A stretch of 64,000 nt of DNA from assembly GCA_028289345.1 (NCBI GenBank), contig JANQQL010000015.1:62001-126000 (forward strand), written 5' to 3'. The notes under the pieces were generated by a model. The model did no database searches. It had not been told where the DNA came from and saw nothing but the letters and a program-made list of their open reading frames with translations. This document shows positions 26,886-35,337 of the stretch, one piece after another. Both the position numbers and the translations under genes were made by a program. Numbering within the stretch: the stretch's first letter is position 1; every line of letters begins with the position of its first letter. Source of the DNA: Planctomycetota bacterium. GTDB taxonomy: Bacteria > Planctomycetota > B15-G4 > SIAN01.

Positions 26886-29732
26886 ATGGGTTCTCGGATT
26901 CCCCTGACCCTTTCCATCTTGGTGTTGTCCGCTTGCGGGTCCGAAGAGGCTGCGGCTCCCGCATCTCCCTCGACCCCCGCCGCGTCGGCGCCGACCAGCG
27001 ACCTCTCCGTTCCGGAAAGTCTGCCGCCCATTGCCGATCCGGAAGAGAAAGTCACGGACTTGGAATGGGTGGAGGATCTGTCCGAGGAAGTGGCCAACCA
27101 GCTCATCGAATGGGGTGATCAACTTCGCAAGCGAGCCTACTCGAGCGCGGAAGGCTTCCTGGCCGAGGACTTTTTGGGACACGATCTCGCCATCCCCGGG
27201 GAAGTCACGACCACCACCCATCCACTTCAGGTGGAAACGCGACGGCACGACGTGTCGGCCCCGCCCGTACGCAATCGAATCGGGTTTTTGGCCGCCCTCC
27301 GCGAATTCCTGTCGCCTTTCACCAGCATCGACTTGGTGCTTCCCAAGCTCAAAGGCGCCGAGTTCTCTGCTCAGGGCGATGTTTGGGGCGCGTTGACCAT
27401 TCGTCTGAAAGTGCTGGGGCGTGGGGCCGCCGGATCGCCCCTCGGCAAGACCGCTTGGCTGCGCGCACGCATCGAGAAACGCAAGGGCCGCTGGCTCTTG
27501 ACCCGAGTGGTGGCCACTTCCTCCGATGAGATTCGGCGACCGTCTCCGCTGTTCACCGACGTGGCTCGATCCGCGGGAATCGCCATGCGCGGTCCGCGGT
27601 TCGGCACCGAAGGCAACAAATCGTTCTTCTGGAACGGAGCATCCGCGTTCGACGCCGACCAAGATGGGGACTTCGATTTGTTTGTCCCGTCGGATGAGCG
27701 CAACTTTCTGTACCGCAACGACGGCGACGGCACTTTCCGAGACGTTGCCGAAGAGGCTGGCGTCGCGTTTCCGGGGGGCGGCACCGGTGCGGTGTTCTTC
27801 GACGCAGACAACGACGGCGACTCCGATCTATTCGTGTCCCACGTAGGGATTCCAGAAGCCGGCGACGATGGATCGCCCTGCCAGTTCTACCGCAACGAAG
27901 GAGAGGGCACCTTCGTCAACGCGAGCAAGGCGTCGGGACTGGGACAATTCCACGTTGCCTTCAGTGCCTCGGTGGCAGACGTCAACAACGACGGCTGGTT
28001 GGACCTCTACGTCTGCGGCTACAACTCCCAGGGATTCGTCGGCCCGAACTCTTGGCACGACGCCACCAATGCCACACCGAATGCTCTGTATCTCAATCAG
28101 GGGGATGGAACATTCCGCAACGTGGCGGAACAGGCGGGCGTCGCCGATCGCCGCTGGAGCTATGCCGGTTCTTTCTCCGACTTCGATCGTGACGGGGACC
28201 AGGACCTGTACGTCGCCAACGACTACGGCAAGAACGCGCTGTTCGTCAACGACGGGACTGGCAAGTTCGACAATCAGGCCGAGGCCCTGGGAGTCACCGA
28301 CATCGGCAATGGCATGGGTTGCACGTGGGGAGACTACGATCGCGACGGCGACTTGGATCTCTATGTCGCAAACATGTCTTCGACCGCCGGCAAGCGCATC
28401 TTGAAGCGCATGTTCGCCGCCAGTGAAGACGCAACCGAGCGCACTTTGTTCAAGCTGGCCGCAGGCAACACCCTGTTCAACTGGAACGGCAAGACCTTCG
28501 ATCGAGTGCCCCTCGAGTTCGGAGGGGTCGGCGCCTCTTGGGCCTGGTCCACCCAGTTCCTGGACTTCGACTTGGATGGAGATGGAGACCTGGTGTGCGC
28601 CAACGGATTCATTTCCGGCCAATCGCTCAAAGACACGTGAAGTGTGTACTGGCGCCACGTGGTGGCGTCGACGGTGGAAGAACGAGAAGAGTTCTCGGCC
28701 CAGGAGGTGAACAGCGATTCCTACACCAAACAACACTTCGGCATGATTTTCGACGAGGGCCTCTCGTTCAGCGGGTTCGAACGAGACAAGGTGTGGCTGA
28801 ACGTCGGTGACGAATACTTGGACCTGTCCGACGTGTCCGGAGCCGACGACGAAGGAGACGGCCGGGCGGTCGCCGTGGCCGACTTCGATGATGATGGAGA
28901 CGTGGACTTCTTCGTCCACAACATCCAACGCGAACGACACCACCTGTACCGGAATGACGTGGCCGGCCAGACACCGCACCAGGGAATCAAGATTCGCCTG
29001 CAAGCAAGCAAGGGCCACCCCCAAGCCGTGGGGGCCGAGGTGATCGCCGATGTCGACAGCCGCTCCTACGCCCAGGTCCTCGCCTTCGGCTCTGGCTTCG
29101 TGTCACAGAACGCCCCCGAACTGGTTTTCGGACTGGGAACCTCCGACCACGCAACGGTTCGCGTCCGCTGGCCGGGCCGCGCGGAAGAATCCTTCGGCGC
29201 GCTGGAAGCCGGCCAGACCTATCTGCTGCGCGAGGGCGAGAAGGCAAAGGTGCTGCCTCGGAAGACCTTCCAGTTCCGCAATCCTGGCGCCCTCGGCCTT
29301 CGCGTTCCATTGGGCAGCAACGTCGGCACGCTGACCATGCGCGATGCCAAGAACCAAGAGTCAACCGTCGACTGGAGTGGCGAAGAGCTCGTCCTGTTGA
29401 ATGTCTGGGCCACGTATTGCGCGGCGTGCCTGGCGGAAATGCCAGATCTCGAGAAGCTCGAACAGGACTCGCGCTTCGAAGTGATCATGGTCAATGCGGA
29501 CACGGAACCCGACCATTCACGCTGTGAACAGGTACTGGCGGATCGCGGCGTCACGGCGCGCAGTCTGTACATCACCGACGAAGTCATGAATCGCCTCTTC
29601 GATCGCGAGCGGCTGCCGCTTCCAACCACGCTGATCTTGACGCCCGACGGCACGTTGGAACAAGTGGTGCAGGGACCGATCACGAGTTGGTCGGGTTGGC
29701 AAGACGACGAGTCGGAGCAGAACTCGCCCTGA
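26886..29732 (+). CDS. VCBS/FG-GAP-ASPIC-thioredoxin lipoprotein interrupted by one in-frame TGA (candidate selenoprotein)
   Basis: Read through the TGA at 28638-28640 this is a 948-residue exported protein; without readthrough it stops after 584. It starts with a lipoprotein signal (LSILVLSAC). A SnoaL-like region follows, then Asp-rich calcium-binding FG-GAP/VCBS repeats such as DADQDGDFDLFVPSD, DADNDGDSDLFVSH and DFDRDGDQDLYVAND. After the TGA the same frame continues with another repeat (DFDDDGDVDFFVHN). The ASPIC/UnbV domain comes next (GAEVIADVDSRSYAQVLAFGSGFVSQ), then a thioredoxin-like domain with CAAC at residues 845-848. Domain order is that of single-chain family members, so the two halves belong together. 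The join reads KDT-TGA-SVYWRHVV. The GTG codons just after the TGA lack a ribosome binding site. Selenocysteine, recent nonsense mutation and sequence error are the three explanations. Confidence 0.75.
28638..28670 (+). promoter_or_regulatory. Candidate Sec codon UGA with bSECIS-like hairpin
   Basis: The in-frame TGA is followed after 12 bases by a hairpin. Its stem is CGCCAC (28653-28658) with GTGGCG (28662-28667), extended by a G-U, a G-C and a U-G pair at its base. The three-base apical loop is GTG. Eighteen bases separate the TGA from the loop. As I recall the bacterial SECIS model, the loop begins 16-37 bases after UGA and has G among its first two bases. Both hold here. Confidence 0.5.
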
Positions 29733-29792
29733 CGGTCGCCGGAGCTTCGAGCAAGGGCCTGGTGACTTGCGCTCCCAAGTTCTCGTTGACGA

Positions 29793-31331
29793 CTACTTGC
29801 GGCGCACTCCGTAGACGAGCAGCTTGCCGGTGCGCAGCTCGATGGGGTACAGGCGATCCAAGGCCTTCGTGAGCTTGGATTTTCGCTCCGCGATGATGGC
29901 TTTCACCCCGCGCTCTGCCACAATCTCCAGGACTCGGTTGATTCCGTCGCGCTCGAAAGCAAATCGCAAGGTGTGAACCGGTCGTTCAAGGAAGAGCTGG
30001 AATTGTCGACCGTTGAACGCGGCGAGAGTCTCGCCGTTCGGGTAATGCTCGTCGAGAAAGGCACACACCTCGTCGATCGTTTCGGCTTGGTTGCCAAGGC
30101 GCTCCGCATCTGGGTGGAGATTCCAGTCCGCCACCGTCACGACGAACAGCCCAGCGCAGATCAACCCAACGACCAGGCCCGGAGGCAGGATCCGCTCGAA
30201 CAGAAACTTCCCGGCCTCGGTGATGTGCACTGCCAACAAGACGAAGGCCGGCAGCAGCAAGCGATCGAGGAATCCAAAGTAGACCGAAACCAGCAGCAAG
30301 AGGCCCCCCACGAAGAACTCCGCTGCGCCGCGTCGCGCCATCAAGAGCGCCAGCCAGGTCGCGAGCCAGGCGGCCCCAAGAAAGAGCGCTGAACTCGTCG
30401 GCTCCGGCAGCTTGCCCGGTGCCACCGGCCCCATGCGCGTTCCCAAGACGGACAGGATCGCGGTCAAACGATCGGGCACCCGCGCCAGCACCTCACCCCA
30501 CTCGAGCCGCCGTGAACTCGGGTCCCCTTTGTCCTCGTGCCACATGCCGGTGCCGTAGGAATGCACCATCAACTCTTCGGCGGGAGCGGGCGGCTCGACC
30601 GACCGGTTGCGCAAGTTCCAAGGCAACATGGCCAAGACTACGGTGCCGACCAGCGCTCCTTGATGAACGGCGAATCTCCCCCAGTCGCGACGGTCCGACC
30701 CAAGCTTTCCACACAAGCGCCCTAAGACCAGCGCCGGAAGCAGAAGGAGATTCACGCTCCGCACGTAGGCGCCGGCGGCAAGAAGCAGTCCAAGGGCAAG
30801 GTTCTTCCTCAGCGCGCTTTTGTCCGACATCCGGCGATCCGCCAGGAGAACCCCCAGCAAAAACACCAACCCCGGGACGTCGGACAGCACCCGATTGCAG
30901 AGGGACCGAAATCCCGGATTGCACCAAATGGCGAGCACCAGGGCCGCGCTGATCCAGACTCCGAGGCGCGGCTTCGCAAACCAGAACAGCAACAGACTGG
31001 CCAAGATCCCAAAGCAGTGCACGTAGCCGTGCAAGAGAACGAATCGAATGCCCCCTTCCGCGGAACGCATGCCCGCCACCACCGGCATCAACAGCGCGGA
31101 AAAGCCCGGCGGTCGAACGACGAAGGGATCACCCAGAAAGGTGTAGCCCTCCCCGGCCAACATCGACTCCGTCGTCAGCAGGTAGATCGCATCATCGCCA
31201 CGACCGTCGTACTGCGTCGAGACAAACCAAGGCAGGGAGACGACCATGACCAGCGACAACGCCAGAGCCACCAACACAGACGCGCGGCCGCGGAACGCTG
31301 CGGGAGATCCGTCCATGGCGTCGGAGGTCAT
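29793..31331 (-). CDS. GT-C-fold membrane glycosyltransferase
   Basis: A 512-residue protein with about ten to twelve hydrophobic segments and the layout of PMT/ArnT-type lipid-linked sugar transferases. The first helix (VLVALALSLVMVVSLPWFV) is followed by an exoplasmic loop with the acidic motif DGRGDDAIYL and then FVVRPPGFSALLMP. This is where GT-C enzymes hold catalytic Asp residues. A soluble C-terminal part (residues 400-512) follows the last helices. The start at 31331 is chosen for AAAGAG seven bases upstream; ATG at 31316 is also possible. Donor and acceptor are unknown, and polyprenyl-phosphate sugar is the usual donor. It is divergent from the sulfatase-like gene at 31428. Confidence 0.75.
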   Translation of the reverse strand: MTSDAMDGSPAAFRGRASVLVALALSLVMVVSLPWFVSTQYDGRGDDAIYLLTTESMLAGEGYTFLGDPFVVRPPGFSALLMPVVAGMRSAEGGIRFVLLHGYVHCFGILASLLLFWFAKPRLGVWISAALVLAIWCNPGFRSLCNRVLSDVPGLVFLLGVLLADRRMSDKSALRKNLALGLLLAAGAYVRSVNLLLLPALVLGRLCGKLGSDRRDWGRFAVHQGALVGTVVLAMLPWNLRNRSVEPPAPAEELMVHSYGTGMWHEDKGDPSSRRLEWGEVLARVPDRLTAILSVLGTRMGPVAPGKLPEPTSSALFLGAAWLATWLALLMARRGAAEFFVGGLLLLVSVYFGFLDRLLLPAFVLLAVHITEAGKFLFERILPPGLVVGLICAGLFVVTVADWNLHPDAERLGNQAETIDEVCAFLDEHYPNGETLAAFNGRQFQLFLERPVHTLRFAFERDGINRVLEIVAERGVKAIIAERKSKLTKALDRLYPIELRTGKLLVYGVRRK

Positions 31332-31427
31332 CAAGCTCTTTCTGGTCTCGCCAACAAAACACGATTTCCGGCTACGATACGAACCCTCGACCAAATCCTT
31401 CCCCTGGAACGTGAACGGAACCTTCCC

Positions 31428-32912
31428 ATGAGCCGGCGAATTCGTTTCCCGAAACGAACGACCATGTCGTGGGTCGTCTCTTTCCTGGGCTTGGGAGGGC
31501 TGGGGTCTTGTGGAGACCCCTCCCCCTCGGATGCGGAACGAATCCCGAACGAGGCGGCTAACGAAGCTCCCGGGTGGAATGTGTTGATGATCACCCTGGA
31601 CACGACCCGCGCGGATCGATTGGGCTGTTACGGTTACTCTCGAGACCCCGCAGTGTCCCCGGAACTCGACCAACTCGCCCAGCAGGCCGTTCGATTCGAC
31701 CGAGCCATCTCGACATCCGGCCTGACCGCCATGGCTCACGCCTCGATCCTGACCGGGATGAACCCGTACCGGCATGGCCTTCGGGTGTTCTTCGGGCCCA
31801 CCGGGCACAAGCTGGGGGACGATCAGACGACCCTGGCCTCGGTGCTCCGCGAACATGGCTATCGCACCGGCGCATTCGTCAGCGCCACGACTGCCTCGGA
31901 GATGTTCGGGCTGGATCAAGGGTTCGAAGAATTCGACTCCGGACTCTCGAAGGAACTCGCCGGGGAAGATCACCGTCCTGACACCATGAAGCACGAGACC
32001 TTTTGGGTCCGCGCCACCCAAACCGAGGTGCAGCGTCGCGCCGATGCCACCACCGACGTCGCTCTGGAATGGCTCCAACAAGACGACGACCGGCCGTTTC
32101 TTGCATGGGTGCACTTCTTTGATCCCCACGACGCTTCGCTGATCCCACCGGACTCCTTCGTCCAGCAGTTCGACTTCGATCCTCCCGAAGAACTTCACGA
32201 GGGTCGAGTTCCTAAGCACCAGAAACTCAAGATCTACGACCCGGAGATTTCCTTCATGGACCAGCAGGTCGGCCGCCTCTTGCAATGGCTCCAAGAGCAG
32301 GGGCTCGGCGACCAGACCATCGTTGCAATCCTGGCAGACCACGGCCAAGGCTTGAACGACCACAACTGGTTCAAGCATCGCTTGCTGTACCGGGAGCAGA
32401 TTCGCATTCCCTTTTTGTTGAAGGTTCCCGACGTCGAGGGCGGTCGTGTCATCGACTCGATCGTCCGCAACATCGACTTGATGCCGACCGTGTTGGACGC
32501 TCTGGATCTCGGTCCCGTACCGGGCGTCGAAGGGAAGAGCCTGCTTTCCTTGATGCGCACCGGCCAGGAAGACGAGCCCCGCTTGGCCTACGCGGAAGCT
32601 TTGAACACTCTCGATGATCACACGCCGAAGGGGCTACCGGAGGACCAAAAAGACCTTCTGTTCTGTGTCGTGGATGAAGAGTGGAAACTCATCTATCACA
32701 AAGAACGACCGGAAAATTCCCAGCTCTATCACCTCGCCAAGGACCCGATGGAACAGGAGAACGTGGCCGATCGGCATCCCCGTCAAGTCGAGCGCCTGAT
32801 CGGGCACCTCGAACGACTCGGGGCCATGGAGATTCAGATCGAAGACCGTGGCGCTCTCGATCCGGATCTGAAAGCTCGCCTCGAAGCCCTGGGCTACACG
32901 GCCGACGATTGA
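31428..32912 (+). CDS. Sulfatase-family lipoprotein lacking the formylglycine motif
   Basis: A 494-residue member of the alkaline-phosphatase/sulfatase superfamily. It carries a lipoprotein signal (lipobox L-G-S-C, Cys28). The metal-site strand NVLMITLDTTRADRLGCYGY is at 51-70. Where classical enzymes have C/S-x-P-x-R, it reads TSGLTAMAHASILTGMNPYRHG (97-118). There is therefore no Cys or Ser to become formylglycine at the normal spacing. It keeps ILADHGQGLNDHNWFKHRLLYREQIRIPFLLK and the late metal-site region, plus the C-terminal LKARLEALGY seen in this subfamily. It may be a phosphohydrolase or phosphotransferase (for example with Thr100 as nucleophile) rather than a sulfatase. The start at 31428 fits the signal peptide. 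Confidence 0.82.
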   Translation: MSRRIRFPKRTTMSWVVSFLGLGGLGSCGDPSPSDAERIPNEAANEAPGWNVLMITLDTTRADRLGCYGYSRDPAVSPELDQLAQQAVRFDRAISTSGLTAMAHASILTGMNPYRHGLRVFFGPTGHKLGDDQTTLASVLREHGYRTGAFVSATTASEMFGLDQGFEEFDSGLSKELAGEDHRPDTMKHETFWVRATQTEVQRRADATTDVALEWLQQDDDRPFLAWVHFFDPHDASLIPPDSFVQQFDFDPPEELHEGRVPKHQKLKIYDPEISFMDQQVGRLLQWLQEQGLGDQTIVAILADHGQGLNDHNWFKHRLLYREQIRIPFLLKVPDVEGGRVIDSIVRNIDLMPTVLDALDLGPVPGVEGKSLLSLMRTGQEDEPRLAYAEALNTLDDHTPKGLPEDQKDLLFCVVDEEWKLIYHKERPENSQLYHLAKDPMEQENVADRHPRQVERLIGHLERLGAMEIQIEDRGALDPDLKARLEALGYTADD

Positions 32913-33047
32913 GCGATCGCCGCGCTTCGATTCACGGAGGATCCATCTCCGGAATGGCCGAGGTCCCCCTCACGAGGGAATCGGGCGGGCCTCCTGTTCC
33001 ACGGATGGCGTTTTTGGGCTGGCGGGTTGTGGCCCATGGATTGGGAG

Positions 33048-33059
33048 CGACAATTGTCG
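33048..33059. promoter_or_regulatory. 12-bp perfect palindrome CGACAATTGTCG
   Basis: A perfect palindrome lying 160 bp before the sulfatase start and just before repeat element A. It could be an operator. No regulator can be assigned. Confidence 0.3.
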
Positions 33060-33069
33060 TCCGGCGCCT

Positions 33070-33188
33070 CGCCGGCCAGTGAATGAGTCTTTCGGCGCCC
33101 GATCGAATCTTTTCGCCTTCGTCCTCGAATCCTCCAAAGAAACGAAAGTCTCGATCGGCGATTTGAGGCCTTTTTCACCGGCCTGCGA
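33070..33188 (+). repeat. Intergenic imperfect-palindrome element, copy A
   Basis: About 118 bp. The 5' arm GGCCAGTGAA pairs with the 3' arm TTCACCGGCC. TCTTTCGGCGCCCGA then TCTTTTCGCC near the left, and GAAACGAAAGTCTCGATCGGC near the right, match copy B at 38191-38350 base for base over long stretches. It lacks about 40 bases present in the middle of copy B. It ends 30 bases before the start of the sulfatase gene. Confidence 0.65.
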
Positions 33189-33218
33189 GAGCCACTCAAC
33201 GCCCTCTCGGAGATCTCG

Positions 33219-34535
33219 ATGCTTGTTGCCGCGGCAGCGATCTTTCTGGCTCAGCCAAACTTCCTGGTGATCGTGATTGACGACATCGGCAACGACCAGA
33301 TCGGGGTGTACGCCGAAGGAGACCCTGACTACCAATCGACCACGGTGCATCTTGACGCCCTGGCGGCACGAGGGGTCCGCTTCCGCAACTTCTACGCCAT
33401 GCCCTCGTGCTCTCCCACGCGAGCAACCTTCTTCACCGGGAACCTGCCGTGGCGTCATGGCATCGGCGAAGTCATCCGTGGCAACGACGAAGAGATGCTT
33501 GGCCGCCGTGAGACATTGATCCCGGAAGCCCTGGCGGCAACCCATCGCAGCGCCTTGATCGGAAAGTGGCACTTGGGGGGTGCCGCCGAACACCCCTTCC
33601 TTGAACCGTTGATGCACGGGTTCGACCTATTCAGCGGCCTCCGCGGCAACGTCGGCAACTACTTCGAAAGGGACTGGACCCGCGCCGACCTCTCGGGGGG
33701 CGATGTCATCACTTCGCCCTATCTCACCGAAACCACCGTGAAAGAGGCGATCAGTACGATTGCCGCCCTGAGTCCCTTGGGGCCGTGGTTTGTTTGCGTC
33801 TCTCTTCACGCCATTCACGGCCCAGTCCACGCCCCGCCCAACACTCTCGAGTCTTCGCGACGACAGCAGTATCTCGACATGGCGGAAAGCGCCGACAAAG
33901 GCATCCAGCAGATTCTAGAAGCGGTGGACTTGGACGAAACCGTTGTTTTCGTCTTGAGCGACAATGGCGGCGAATACGAGTTCACCGCGTACTCCGGCGA
34001 CGAACCGACCAAGGGGAGTCTCCGCGAAGGTGGTGTCAACGTGCCACTGATCGTTGCCGGAGCCGGGGTTCGCAAAGGGGAAGTTTCCGAGGCCCTGGTG
34101 TCGGTGGCCGACCTTTACGCGACGATCGCCGAGCTGGCTCGGGTCCCCGTGCCGGCTTCCAACGGCCGTGACTCGGTTTCCTTCGCTGGCGAACTCACGG
34201 GAGCCTCCTCCTTCCCACGATCCACGGTCGTCTCCGAAGAGTTCGATCGCTTCCCTGATGGCACGCTCCGTTCGTTCAAGCGAATGGCACGCGACTCTCG
34301 CTACAAGGTGTGGATCGATCACCTCACCGGTGCGGTCCGTTGGCACGACCTGCAAAGCTCGGAACCCGGTCACGACGGGGCCGACCTTCGCCAAAACCCC
34401 TTCTTGAACCCGAGCGCTGTGAACCGACTGGAAACCTTGGAAGCTCAGCTAGGGTCTTTGCCCTGGCCTGCTCCACCGGTTCAAGGTCGGGAGAGGAGCC
34501 CGTCTCTTCGGGTTCCTCGCTCTCCGGATCGCTGA
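33219..34535 (+). CDS. Sulfatase (formylglycine type)
   Basis: A 438-residue formylglycine sulfatase. The N-terminus is a short hydrophobic segment (MLVAAAAIFLAQP) leading straight into the metal-site strand NFLVIVIDDIGNDQIGVYAEGD. The nucleophile motif CSPTR is at residues 64-68. GKWHLGG and the late metal-site motif SDNGGEYEFTAYSGDEPTKGSLREGG follow. It lacks a full-length signal peptide, so export is uncertain; a short one is possible. CGGAG six bases upstream decides the start. The C-terminus (GRERSPSLRVPRSPDR) looks unstructured. It is related to the sulfatase at 2728 but not a close copy. Confidence 0.92.
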   Translation: MLVAAAAIFLAQPNFLVIVIDDIGNDQIGVYAEGDPDYQSTTVHLDALAARGVRFRNFYAMPSCSPTRATFFTGNLPWRHGIGEVIRGNDEEMLGRRETLIPEALAATHRSALIGKWHLGGAAEHPFLEPLMHGFDLFSGLRGNVGNYFERDWTRADLSGGDVITSPYLTETTVKEAISTIAALSPLGPWFVCVSLHAIHGPVHAPPNTLESSRRQQYLDMAESADKGIQQILEAVDLDETVVFVLSDNGGEYEFTAYSGDEPTKGSLREGGVNVPLIVAGAGVRKGEVSEALVSVADLYATIAELARVPVPASNGRDSVSFAGELTGASSFPRSTVVSEEFDRFPDGTLRSFKRMARDSRYKVWIDHLTGAVRWHDLQSSEPGHDGADLRQNPFLNPSAVNRLETLEAQLGSLPWPAPPVQGRERSPSLRVPRSPDR

Positions 34536-34758
34536 CGTTTTGCCCTCTCTCTTCTCCCCAACCCGCTGGCTGGGCCCAAAATTCGAGTGTGCCTCCGAGC
34601 GTCCCATGGCATCACTCGCGACAGGCCTGCATCGAAACTGCAGAAAAAAACCGGCTCTTGCGATCTTGCAGAGAATTCGGGCTCGAAAGCTGACGAATCA
34701 AGCTATGGCGTAGGGTCCTGTCGGAGATGGGTGAGGCTCCTGAAAACGGGAATCCGAC

Positions 34759-35337
34759 ATGAACGCCAGGGGACCCCAAGGGTCAATCGCCGCCGAACAG
34801 GCGCGACAACGAAGCCAACAGCTCGAGCAGCTGTTGCCATTGATCTATGGCGAGCTGCACGGCATGGCCAGCAAGGCTCTCGGCTACGAGCGGGCCAATC
34901 ACACGCTTCAGCCCACCGCCGTGATCCATGAAGTCTTCCTGCGCATGTGCCGTCAGCGCAAGCTAGACACTCAGGACCGAGCCTTGTTCCTTGCCGCTGC
35001 CGCCAAGATGATCCGACGCATCCTCGTGGATCATTCGAAGAAGCACAATCGACGCAAGCGAGGGGGCGGCCGTGCTGCCGTCACCCTCCACGACGAACTC
35101 CTCATGAGTCCCGGGATTGATCTGGACCTGATGATGCTTCACGACGCCCTCGAGCTTCTTGGCGAGGTCGACCCGAGGCGAAGCCGCTTGGTCGAGTTGC
35201 GTTTCTTCGGCGGCCTCACCATGGCGGAGTCGGCCGAGGTGTTGGGAGTTTCCGAACGCACCGCCGCCAATGACTGGGTGTTGGCCCGAGCCTGGCTGCG
35301 GCAAAAACTCAGAAATGGCCCTCCGACGCAGGCATGA
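34759..35337 (+). CDS. ECF-type RNA polymerase sigma factor (PF07638 family)
   Basis: A 192-residue sigma factor of the ECF subgroup found mostly in Planctomycetota and Acidobacteriota. Region 2 contains LLPLIYGELHGMASKAL, followed by the hallmark HTLQPTAVIHEVFLRM. MIRRILVDHSKKHNRRKRGGG precedes region 4 (LVELRFFGGLTMAESAEVLGVSERTAANDWVLARAWLRQKL), a helix-turn-helix. It overlaps the following Ser/Thr kinase by four bases (ATGA). In this gene pair the kinase is thought to control the sigma factor by phosphorylation, since no anti-sigma gene is present. Targets are unknown. Confidence 0.93.
   Translation: MNARGPQGSIAAEQARQRSQQLEQLLPLIYGELHGMASKALGYERANHTLQPTAVIHEVFLRMCRQRKLDTQDRALFLAAAAKMIRRILVDHSKKHNRRKRGGGRAAVTLHDELLMSPGIDLDLMMLHDALELLGEVDPRRSRLVELRFFGGLTMAESAEVLGVSERTAANDWVLARAWLRQKLRNGPPTQA

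Larger units (their letters stand above)
32913..33218. other. Intergenic region with palindrome and repeat element A
   Basis: No gene supported. It holds the palindrome CGACAATTGTCG at 33048-33059 and the repeat element at 33070-33188, both upstream of the sulfatase start at 33219. Confidence 0.5.

Noticed and set aside
28644..29732. Independent gene starting with GTG after the TGA
   Set aside because: It is in the same frame as the upstream half, has no Shine-Dalgarno and would begin in the middle of a repeat-containing chain. Single-chain homologues include both halves.
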